A DNA stretch of 64,000 nucleotides from Callorhinus ursinus. Taxonomy: Eukaryota > Chordata > Mammalia > Carnivora > Otariidae. The position numbers and the translations under genes were made by a program. Shown one piece after another: positions 37,861 through 46,019 of this stretch. The stretch lies in the NCBI RefSeq assembly GCF_003265705.1, contig NW_020313005.1:20892102-20956101 (forward strand), given 5' to 3'. Positions within the stretch are counted from its first letter, which is position 1; each line of letters starts with the position of its first letter. The notes beneath the pieces were generated by a model, which was not told the origin of the DNA, made no database searches, and saw only the letters and a list, made by a program, of their open reading frames with translations.

Positions 37861-39475
37861 GTAAGTGGTAAGTGTCCTAATGAGGGGGAGTTTTCTAGAG
37901 TGGAGCATCCTTTTTACCAAACCAGGGATACACAAACACTTGCAGGCACACACCAGCGTGAGGAGAAACAGGCATAAATGACTGGTGGCCATCTCCACCT
38001 TCGTCATAGGAACACTCCTCACCCCCCACACACTTTAACTGGATGAACCCAGACTCGCACTGGCTCCCCTTAACTCAGTACAATCAGTTATCTCATCTCC
38101 AGATTTTCAAGTTCCTTCTGTTGGTGCCTTTTACCTCAGTCAGCATGTTTCAAACTTTCAGAAAAAAAAACCTTAGAAAATAAAAACCACTACTCCACCC
38201 AAATGATAAAAATCTCTAAATTCTCCAAGCACAACATCTTCCTCTCCTCTTAACTCAGCCCTGAGCGAGGAGTTGATTCCTTTGGGTTCTGGGGAATGGC
38301 GGGTTCTGCCACTCCCCACCTCACCAGCCTAATAGTTTTTCCAGACTGACTCCGGCTTGGTGTTGCGGGATAGCCTGGAAGCCGACTCCAGGTCCCATTC
38401 ATTCCTCTCGGTCCTCTAAGGTCAGTCACTTTAGGGGGTGTCCCTCCTCTCGGCTCCGGGCCCCACTTCCCGCTTCCAGAAGGAGAAGGCAATCAACACT
38501 CCTGAAGTCTAACACGAAACCCAGACCCTCATCCATCCCTCTGGGCTGCATTTTGCAACTTAGAGCCAGGCGTGAGGTGTGGGGTGAGGGGTGGATTTGG
38601 CAGGGCCGTCGGCTCAGAGCCGGCCACCGCAGGAGAAGCGGCTCTGCAGGGCGCGGGACCCTCTTGGGGAGGACCGTGGAGCCCTTGCGCTGGAGCCGGC
38701 GCACGCCTGGGCGCGGAGAGCCGGGGCTGGGCGCGGGGCAGCGGCGCCGACCGAGGCTGCAGAGAGATCCCCTGGCCGCGGAGCGCAGAGGCCCGCCCGT
38801 CAGTCCCGGGGAGCCGGCCGCTCTGGAGCGCCGAGAGCTCAGCAACACAAGCACCAAGAGGAAGGGAAACCAGCCCGCGCTGACATGTAAACAGGGACCT
38901 CCATCCGAGGAGCCAGCTCAGACCGACCCCCAAGCACACTCACTTGCACCCCGAGCCGCCTGCAACCCATCCATTTGCCCGCCCCAGGGCCCTCCAGGCC
39001 GGGGGACCCAAGCGGGTGGCGGCTGCCGCTCCCGCCCCCGTCGCCTTCGGCCTCGGGTAAGAGGAAGCCGGCCGCCAGGCGAGCGCCCAGCGCCGGGGCC
39101 GAGGCGCCCAGCTTGCCGGGTGGGAGTGGTGGATCCGGAGGTGTCCGGCCCCAGGCTTGGATCCGTGCCTGATGTCCCTAGGTTTCCCGCGGACCCCCGC
39201 CCGCAGCCCGGCCCGCAGCGCGTAGGTGGGGGGCCGGACGCGGCTTTGCGACAAGGGGTGCGGGGGAGATCGCTGTCTGTGGTAAGCCCGGAGGGTCGCC
39301 CCCGCGAATGAGAGTCGCCACCCGAGCGCGGGAGGAGACGGCGCGAAGCCGGGGCACGGAAGGAAGGGAGACTGGCCACGTCTTCCGGGACCCCGGCGCT
39401 CCGCGCCAAGCCTGCCCGCTGCCTCGCCGACCCGGCCGGCCCCGCCGCTCCCGCGCCCACTGCCCCATCGCTTAC

Positions 39476-39493
39476 CTTAATAGTCCCGTCCAT
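39476..39493 (-). CDS. FLI1: FLI1 coding exon 1 (start codon and residues 1-6, MDGTIK)
   Basis: FLI1 is an ETS-family DNA-binding transcription factor that acts in the nucleus of haematopoietic, megakaryocytic and endothelial cells. On the minus strand the sequence reads ATG GAC GGG ACT ATT AAG and then GTAAGC, a strong splice donor. The six residues MDGTIK are exactly the N-terminus I know for FLI1, where exon 2 continues with EALSVV. The exon ends in phase 0, as that junction requires. The paralogue ERG starts with the equivalent MASTIK. The PNT and ETS domains lie in later exons outside this window. The start context is modest (C at -3, G at +4). A GTG 39 bases upstream is in the same open frame, but I take the ATG as the start because it matches the family. 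Recognition rests on six residues plus a CpG-island promoter, upstream AUG, GA repeat and paired exon 1b, all fitting FLI1. Confidence 0.9.
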
Positions 39494-39534
39494 TTGGCCA
39501 AGTCTGCAGCCGAGCCCCCCAATATTCCACACAT
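39476..39534 (-). promoter_or_regulatory. upstream AUG whose frame overlaps the FLI1 start codon
   Basis: An ATG at 39534-39532 lies 41 bases before the FLI1 ATG in another frame. It reads MCGILGGSAADLAKW and continues across the main start and into the splice donor without a stop, so it would terminate in exon 2. Its context is weak (T at -3, T at +4), which would let most ribosomes pass. Published work on Fli-1 describes conserved overlapping upstream reading frames that damp translation of the p51 form and affect the balance with the shorter p48 form; this site fits that description. Confidence 0.7.
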
Positions 39535-39689
39535 TGACCCGGTTACAGCCTGACCTCGCAGCCCCTTCGGATTAGCCCGGCGCGGCCTCCCTGGCGCCCT
39601 GGGCCCTCCCTGCGTGCCCCCCACGAGCGCCCTGCCCTCGCTCCCCTGTGCACGTTTGTTGTTGTAGCGGAGCGAAAAAGAGACAGTTA

Positions 39690-39756
39690 ACCGGATGAAA
39701 CTTTTTTTCAGCTAATTTTGGGAAGTGACTTCACTTTGCGAATCGGGGAGGAAGTC

Positions 39757-39761
<5 letters not shown>
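39690..39761 (-). promoter_or_regulatory. ETS/GATA site cluster in the FLI1 exon 1 promoter region
   Basis: Three ETS cores (GGAA at 39721-39726 and 39750-39755, and an ACCGGAT site near 39691) lie within 70 bases, and a GATA core (TATC on the plus strand at 39758-39761) sits right beside one of them. ETS and GATA factors are established regulators of FLI1 in megakaryocytes and blood progenitors, and FLI1 regulates itself. The pairing next to the GA repeat is what the sequence shows; function is inferred. Confidence 0.5.

Positions 39762-39802
<41 letters not shown>
39761..39802 (-). repeat. (CT)21 / (GA)21 microsatellite in the FLI1 promoter-leader
   Basis: A perfect 42-base CT run on the plus strand, followed by GTCTGTCT. 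Human and mouse FLI1 promoters are known to carry a polymorphic GA microsatellite whose length correlates inversely with promoter activity; this copy sits in the matching place, 270-310 bases upstream of the ATG and directly beside GATA and ETS cores. Confidence 0.9.
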
Positions 39803-39806
<4 letters not shown>

Positions 39807-39910
39807 GTCTCGCGCTCTCCTCTCCTCTCCCCTCTGCTCTCCCTCGTCTTCCCTTCCCCCACACCCCCTCTTCCTCCCCTCTGCTGGTCCTGCTTTTCGC
39901 ATCACACACG

Positions 39911-39922
39911 CTATATAAATAT
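39911..39922. promoter_or_regulatory. TATA-like element at the FLI1 exon 1 promoter
   Basis: The plus strand reads CTATATAAATAT, a good TATA match in that direction; the minus strand reads ATATTTATATAG, a weaker one. It sits about 420 bases upstream of the FLI1 ATG, where a leader of 350-400 bases would put the start site. It may serve FLI1, an antisense transcript, or both. No start site can be proven from sequence. Confidence 0.4.
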
Positions 39923-40329
39923 ACCCGGAGATGCCCAGATACATTCATGCGCTGCGCACACAGGATACTTGCTCCTGGGAGATAAGAGCGAGCTGGGAAC
40001 AATGCCGGGGTCCACGCCCGGCGCCCGCGCCCTGATTCCCGCAGTCTGCACCCCCACCCCCAACACCTTCCCCAAAAGTCCAAAACCAAATGTCTTTCTG
40101 GCCTCCTTCCTTTTCCCGGGGCCCTTGGCCGAAGGTGGCCCTCCTGACTCATTCACTTTCCGTTTCTTCCCACAGATACGTTCATTAATGCTTTTTCCAG
40201 CCCGAGTCAAACTTATTGGGGGTTGGGGGGGAGAGTTTACTCGGGCTGGGGATAATCTGGAGCCTACTGCCCAGGAAGATCCGGACGCAGACCGACGCAA
40301 ACCAACCATTAAAAAAATGCATCCAGTGG

Positions 40330-40970
40330 GAATTTTTCCACTCGGGCCCTGGGCTGCCGAGTGGCGGCAGACTGGGAGCTGTTCACCGGTCGACGCGGAC
40401 TCGGGGCGGTTTCGGAAGGATCCCACCGTCGGGGGCGCGGACTAGGCTCCCAGCGCATTGTTAGCAGAAGGGCGCCCCCGGACAGCGCGTCTCGGCCCTT
40501 TGCTCCTGGAGAGCTCCCGGCGCCCTCCCGGGGCCGGGACCGGCGGCACCCTAGGCCACCTATCCGCGCCTTCTAGGGTCAAACCCCTCGCGCTTTACCT
40601 GGACCGGATGGCCCAAGTCCCGGCGCTCGGCCAGAGCCGCCTATGCAGTGCTACTCCGAGCGCAGAGAAACCTACACTACCGCAGGACGTTCCCTCCACG
40701 CTGGTCCACAGGTCTCCAGAGCGCAGCACGCAAGATCGCCGCACAGACTCAGACTTCCCCTCGGGTGAGCCCCCGGGGTCAGTGCTCGGGACCACCATCC
40801 CCACCCGGCCAGGAGGCCAGCCGGCCCTCGGCCCGCCTTGTCGGTCCCCGCCATCCGGAGACCTCCTGCCGTTCCCCCGCAGTGCCGCCGAAAGCTCCAG
40901 TTGGGGCAGCCTTAGGACTCCAGGCGCAGCGAGGGGACCCCCACCCCACCCCCGGGCGCTCTCGGCCTGA
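40330..40970. promoter_or_regulatory. CpG island upstream of FLI1 exon 1
   Basis: A second CG-dense block about 450-1100 bases upstream of the presumed FLI1 start site, separated from the exon 1 island by a CG-poorer stretch with the GA repeat and TATA-like element. No protein signal. Boundaries are by eye. Confidence 0.6.
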
Positions 40971-41370
40971 CTCCCTTCTCCCCAACCTCCAAAACAGGTT
41001 ACCTTTTCCACGCTCTCCAGACCACGCTTTGGACTTTTTCACTTTTATTTAAGAGTCCACCCGGGGAAGGAGGGAAAAAAAATCCAGAGGAGATCCGAGT
41101 CAATTGGAAAGAAAAAAAAAAAAAAATTCAAAAGGGTGTCCACAGCGGCGAAAAAGGTGACTTATCAATTCTTTATTTCTTCTGGAGCAATTGAGCCAGA
41201 AAGCTAGCTCGCCTCCCTCCCTCCCTCCTCCCACCCCCCTCTCGAAATTAGTCTCATTAATTCAGCTCCAATTTTGGGTTCGAATACAGACGCGGGTCTG
41301 AACGTGACCAGACCTGGAGTGGCGGGTGCAGCCTGCCAGCAATTGAGACTCGGTGTGCTTATGGGGGAGT

Positions 41371-41410
41371 GCGGTGGGGGTGGGGTGGGGGTGGGATGGG
41401 GGACGGGCCG
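41371..41410 (+). other. G-quadruplex-prone G-runs
   Basis: Six G-runs separated by single T or short spacers (GGTGGGGGTGGGGTGGGGGT and beyond) lie about 1.5 kb upstream of FLI1 exon 1. Confidence 0.6.
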
Positions 41411-42169
41411 ACCCCCCCCCCACCTCCTGTCTGCTTCTCAATCCAGGGGTCTGCTCCGGGGCTCCCCTGGGACCGCCACATCTGGTTACCGCTAGCGGGG
41501 TCAGTCCCCCCCCCCCTTTGCCTGGGGCCACCAGTTCTGGAGTTCAATTAAAAGAAATCAGGCTTAACCCTTTCCTCCCCTCCGCCGGCCGCCTGCCCTC
41601 TCCCTCTTCCCTTCAGCTTTTCCACATGCTTTCCAGAGAGGAAAGAGGTTAAAGGGAAAGGAAGAATGAATTACATCCTTTCAAACCCCAAATTGTTTCC
41701 TTTTCAGCCCAGACTCTGCCGACCTTCAAACGACAACAGGGCTTTCAGGAGGGTGCGGGGAGACCGCTTCCCACCCAGACCTGGCCAGAAACCCGGCACC
41801 CCAGCCACACTGCCCCTCTTTCAGGCAGAAGGGATTTCAACTCCACCACCGGGAGGCCCCCTTCCTGGTCCTGGGCAAACACTGAGGTTGTTAATGGCCA
41901 CCCCACACCAGCCAGATGCTCCCCCTTCCTTCCACACTCCTCCTAGTGCTGGAGAAGGCACCTCCATGGCAGAAATATTGGCTAGGTTTCTCTTCCCAAC
42001 TCCTATGAGGCCGGGCCAAGAGCATATTATTATCTTCGCTGCACTGATCAGGACATTCACCCCCACACCTCTAGTACCCCCAACTCCTTTCAGCAGGAGC
42101 TTCCTCTCCCATGGAGAGTTGCTCAATGGGAAACTACATTAAAATGAGGACTTGCCCTCCTGTTTTAGC

Positions 42170-43130
42170 TGTGGAACTCAATAGCACTTTCTGTGTCTCC
42201 TGGGAAAACCAAAGCTACGGCAATTTCATAATTTTGAAGATGGGGGGAGAGGGTGACACTGGCATAACTGTCACCCCTTTGTGACTCATTGACTAGCACT
42301 GACGCCATGCCTTTTGCTATTTACCAGCCCCTCCGTGAGGAGCTCCTGTCATTCACGAGGTCCTCCACCTAGAAAGAAACTCCCCCAACTGGGAACAACA
42401 GCTCTCTGAGGGATTTGAAGCTCCCTTCACCCCATATTGACATGCTGGTGGGCAAGTTTGCCCCACTTATGTAACTCTGGGTTTGAAGCTCAACTCCTGC
42501 TGCTGCTTCTATTTTAAATCCCGAAGGGGGAAAAAGCCCTAACCAAACACAACAGTAAACAAGTCTGCCCTGTTTCATGTGGTTACCACCAGACATCTGG
42601 AAAGATGGTTTGATCCTGGCAGCTCACATTGTTTTCACGAGCAGCCAAAGAGAATATTTTGAATGTTTGCATTGAGACAAATTGATAGAGAGCCTGTGGT
42701 AAGGCCTGCTACAAATGAAAACTGTCTTTGAGTTGGGGAGGTGCAATCCCTCCTTCTCCCCACTCTCCCTCCCCTTTCTCTCTCCCTCTCCCTTCTCCTA
42801 GCTTAGCTGGGGAATGGTTACCCCAGCCCACACACTTGCACACACCCTCTTTCCTGGCTCACCAGACTGTCCTGCCTGCCTTTCCCAGACTGGGCAGGGC
42901 TGGTGCCCAGGAGCTGGTGCCTGCGACCATCAGCGCCCATTCCACCAGCCCCAACTGGCTTTCAAGTTGGGGAGCTCTTGCAGCCAAGGAAGCCCGGCCA
43001 GCTTTTAAAACAAAGGCTACCAATTGGGGGACCCACAAAACAACTCATGACACATTTCTAAGCCTCGGGTCACATACAGAAAGCATGCACACGGAGGGCG
43101 AATATTTAGGAAACATTTGGATTTCAAGCA
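42170..43130. other. upstream DNA between CpG islands
   Basis: CG-poor unique sequence. A stretch at 42600-42710 (TTTTGAATGTTTGCATTGAG) has the low-GC, unique look of conserved regulatory DNA. No exon seen. Confidence 0.4.
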
Positions 43131-43139
43131 TTTTCGCTG

Positions 43140-44200
43140 GAACTTTGGTCGGACGACTTGCCTCGCACCGTCCGCACTTGACAGTATTTTCAAAGATGCG
43201 GAAGTCCTGCTTCCCCCCGGGAGGGGTGCGGCAGGGTGAAACGTGTCTTGGCTCGCTCAAAGTCAGCCCTTTTGACCCGGTCAAGACTTTCCAGACGCGA
43301 CTTCCTGGGCTTCTTTGGTCCCAGCCCAGGTTGGGGGTGGGAGGACGCGACAATCGGAGATGGGTCCCCGGGGTGCCTTCGGCCCCGGGGACTGCTCCGT
43401 CACTTGAAACCCAGAAAGATGCCAGGCCTGGCCGAGCGTCTCGGGCGGATCCTTTCCCCTCCGTCCTCCCTCCTCTCCCGCCCCTCGGGTCCAGCGCGGC
43501 CTCGGCTGGTATTCGAGCTGGCAACGGGGGGATGGGGGGTAGGGGGAGAGGCGGGAGCGCGGGGGAGGGACGGGCGAGCGAGCGCCAAAACTCCAGACTG
43601 CACAACTGCAGCTTCAAGTGTCTGGCCCCTCGCTCGAGGCCATAATTAATTTGAGATTTATTTTTATTGGAGAACTCGAGTCTCGTCTGACCTTAGCCAA
43701 ACAAGGCAGCTCGAGCCGCCCCTGGATGCGCTTGAATGCCGGGGAATATTTCTGCAGGAAGGCTCTGCAGGCGCGCCTGCTTTGAATTTGTTTCTCAGAC
43801 TTCATCTACTCAGAGATTGAAGGAAGATTTAGAGCCTCTGCTCGCCCTGCCCGCTCCCCACGCTCGTTCTTGCCTTAGCGCCAAGCGGGTTCAAAACGCT
43901 ACGTGGGAGGCCGCGGCGGCGGGAGGGCCGGGGGTCGGCTGGTCCGGCTGGGGGAGGGTCTCTGCTCCCCGAGCCCCAGGCGCTTCGGGCCGGGTCCCCA
44001 GACCACGCGGCGTCGACGAGGAAATCCCGAGGGAGTCCGAGAGCGTAGAGAGCGCAGGCTGACAAGAGGTGGAGACCAGCCAGGTGCCGGGACTCTCACC
44101 CAGCGGTGGCGCCTAGACGGGGGCCTGGGGCAGGGACGGGAGCATTTCAGCCTCCCCGATCTCCGTCAGCCCCAAACGGCATTTATTCTAAGTACAGACC
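43140..44200. promoter_or_regulatory. CpG island about 4 kb upstream of FLI1 exon 1
   Basis: CG-dense DNA with an embedded A/T-rich core at about 43638-43672 containing TAATTAA and TTTATTTTTATT. Such an island without a recognisable exon may be an enhancer-like or Polycomb-bound element between the two FLI1 promoters. Boundaries are by eye. Confidence 0.55.
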
Positions 44201-44304
44201 TGTGTCCTTGAAACGCCGCTGCAGGACCTGCCGGCCAGATGCTGCCCCTGAGCCGTGTCGCTGTGAACATTCTGGGGCTATAAGCCTCCTTTGGTCTGGT
44301 TTGC

Positions 44305-44324
44305 GGGGGGGGGGGGGGGGGGGG
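44305..44324 (+). repeat. poly-G run of 20
   Basis: Twenty consecutive G bases. Length is likely to be unreliable in sequencing and polymorphic. Confidence 0.85.
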
Positions 44325-44569
44325 ATGTCTCCTCCAGAATGCAGCAGGGGCTGAACCTGCAGGCTAGGAGGTGAGGGAGCAGGAGCAAGGAGTCTGGAAG
44401 ACTCGCAAAGAGGGAAAGTGGAGGACCCAGCCAGTCTCCGTGGGGTGGACGAGGGGCTTTCCGTGTTGTGCTCCCCGCGCTGGGATTGACAAGGGATTTG
44501 CACAGTGCGGGGGCAGGATGACTCCCCATATCTGCAAGTGGAACATCCAAGTCGGGACCTAGGGTTTGA

Positions 44570-44720
44570 ATTCCCGCTCTGCATGGACCAGCTCTGTGGC
44601 CTCGAACAAGTTCCTTAACCTCTCTGTGCCTCAATCTGTACATTGGTGTTGTAGTAGGACCTAACCCACGATGGGCTGTCGTAAGCCTGAAATGAGTGTC
44701 TGGAACTTGCCTCACAGCAC
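44570..44720 (+). repeat. MIR SINE
   Basis: CAAGTTCCTTAACCTCTCTG, then GTGCCTCAATCTGTACATTG. Confidence 0.75.
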
Positions 44721-44754
44721 AATTTTGCCCTTATCATTTGTATTTTGGCCCCAC

Positions 44755-44900
44755 CCCTTACAAGCTGTGTTACCTCAACCTCTCAATACCTCAGTTTCTC
44801 ATCTGCAAAATAGCTTACCTCCTAGGGTTGTTATTAATATTAAATAAGTTAGTACAAATACAATGTTTAGAACAGGGCCTGGCAAAGGTAAGGGCTACCT
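44755..44900 (+). repeat. MIR SINE, second in tandem
   Basis: CAATACCTCAGTTTCTCATC through CTCCTAGGGTTGTTATTAAT to AACAGGGCCTGGCAAAGG. Confidence 0.8.
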
Positions 44901-44989
44901 TAATGTTACCACCATTATTCACCTACTGCAATGTCATTGTCCTAAAGAGTCACCCCGTTCCCTCTGTCCCTTTCCCTTGCTCTTTCCAG

Positions 44990-45840
44990 CCTCAGACCCG
45001 CCCTCGGCGCTCCCCTGCGGAAACTCCCAGAGCACTCTGTGGGTTCTCAGAACCCGGATCGCTGCCGGGTGGAGTGGGCACCCTTGGCTGCTGCGGCCCG
45101 GCTGGGCTCCAGGCTCCGGGCCTGGGCGCCTGGGCCCGCGCTGTGTTTGTCAACAACCTCGGAGGTTCCTGACGCAGAATGGCAGGGGCTTGGCAGCGGG
45201 GAACTGTTTGTGCCCCTCTGGCAAATGGTCGATGTAGGGAGCCGGAGGAACAGACCCAAGATTGTCCCTGCTACGCAGACCTTTCGCCGCCATCAATGCA
45301 CCCCTTTGTGCAACAATACAAACTTTGTGGCTGCTGAAAAATCCATTTTTTTCCCCCTTGAAAAGAGCTCCTGCGGCGAGCGGCTCCTTTGGCTGCCCGC
45401 GGCTCCTAGACTGCCGCCTCTCTCTCCCTGCTCCCCACTCCGGACCGCTCTGCTCTCCTGGGCCGGTTTGCTTTCTCTCTGACTCTCGGCCTGGGTCAGT
45501 CTCCTGGGCTCCCATTTGCCCCTCTGGGGTTCGTCATCCCGAGGTTTTGGGTCCGCGGGTGTGTGCAGACCAGGGTTGGGGGTGGGGGTGGGGAGGGTTG
45601 GGGGTGGGAGAGAGACTGCCGCTCCCCACCCCGGGGCCACTTGCAGCCTTTGGGGCAGAGCTGGAATGGAAGTGAGAGCTCCCTTAGCTCGGGGTACTGG
45701 GAGTGGCGGGGTGGGCGGGGTCACAGCCTGCCTAACCTCTCCGGACAAACGGACGCCGCGAACCCCAGTGCGCTTTAGTCTCCCGGTGTACGCTCCGCCA
45801 CTTCCTGGGAGCCTTCCGTCCAGCCATCTATTGATTGATT
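44990..45840. promoter_or_regulatory. CpG-rich block between the two FLI1 promoters
   Basis: GC-rich with many CG pairs. At 45290-45345 it contains a less GC-rich segment with ACAATACAAACTTTGTGG, which has the look of a conserved regulatory core with an SRY/SOX-like ACAAT site. No exon is recognised. Confidence 0.45.
45573..45612 (+). other. G-quadruplex-prone G-runs
   Basis: GGGTTGGGGGTGGGGGTGGG continues with further runs of four or five G; at least six G-tracts in 40 bases. Confidence 0.6.
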
Positions 45841-46019
45841 GTCGATACACTGATTCACTTATTTTTCGTTGATTCATTACAGATTAAACATCTCTTACCC
45901 GCACCAAGGCTCCAGGACCTGGCCTCCCCAAAGTGACTATAAAACTCTTTTAGACCTCGGGAGGGGGTGGGGATGGGGGGGTTGCTACCCTGTCTCAACA
46001 AATTTCCCTTTAGAGAAAT

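Larger units (their letters stand above)
1..39475 (-). other. FLI1: FLI1 intron 1, 5' part (continues beyond the window)
   Basis: Everything left of the exon 1 donor is read as first intron. FLI1 intron 1 is tens of kilobases long in human (about 60 kb from memory), and no segment encoding the start of exon 2 was found on the minus strand, so the acceptor should lie outside the window. The content is typical of an intron: MIR, L2, Can-SINE and old L1 copies, simple repeats and long stretches of unique DNA with no protein signal in the sense direction. Confidence 0.8.
38550..39660. promoter_or_regulatory. CpG island over FLI1 exon 1 and the first part of intron 1
   Basis: Dense CG dinucleotides and high GC run from about 38.55 to 39.66 kb, covering exon 1 and about 900 bases of intron. 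The long open frames here on both strands are a by-product of GC richness and have no recognisable protein. Boundaries are by eye. Confidence 0.75.
39494..39887 (-). other. FLI1: FLI1 exon 1 5' untranslated leader (5' edge estimated)
   Basis: This is the probable leader between the main promoter and the MDGTIK start. The 5' edge is an estimate, set about 25-30 bases below an A/T-rich TATA-like element at 39911-39922. The leader is GC-rich near the start codon and contains a 42-base CT/GA microsatellite, three GGAA ETS cores, one GATA core and one upstream AUG. If transcription begins further upstream, another AUG at 39902 would enter the leader and open a frame that runs through the GA repeat as Arg-Glu repeats, ending at 39708. 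Confidence 0.6.
40176..42165 (+). ncRNA. candidate downstream exon region of SENCR (FLI1-AS1)
   Basis: A good plus-strand acceptor (pyrimidine-rich tract then CACAG) ends at 40175, and an ATTAAA poly(A) signal lies at 42138-42143, where human SENCR would be expected to end if spacing is kept. A GTGAGC donor near 40762 could split this stretch into two exons. The call rests on position and splice signals, not on recognised sequence. Confidence 0.25.

Noticed and set aside
38553..39311. A 252-codon plus-strand open frame over the FLI1 CpG island
   Set aside because: Composition is Arg, Pro, Gly and Ala as expected from random GC-rich DNA; frames are open on both strands at once and no domain is recognisable.
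1..39475. FLI1 exon 2 (EALSVVSDDQS) inside the window
   Set aside because: No minus-strand translation with this motif was seen, so the exon is taken to lie beyond the left edge.
38918..39532. A 204-codon minus frame containing MDGTIK
   Set aside because: The part after MDGTIK is read-through past a strong splice donor, and the apparent start at 39532 is GTG rather than ATG. Only the exon 1 codons are kept.
42728..43645. A 305-codon plus-strand open frame, the longest in the window
   Set aside because: Low-complexity GC-rich translation without known domain or codon bias, overlapping an equally open minus frame; treated as chance.
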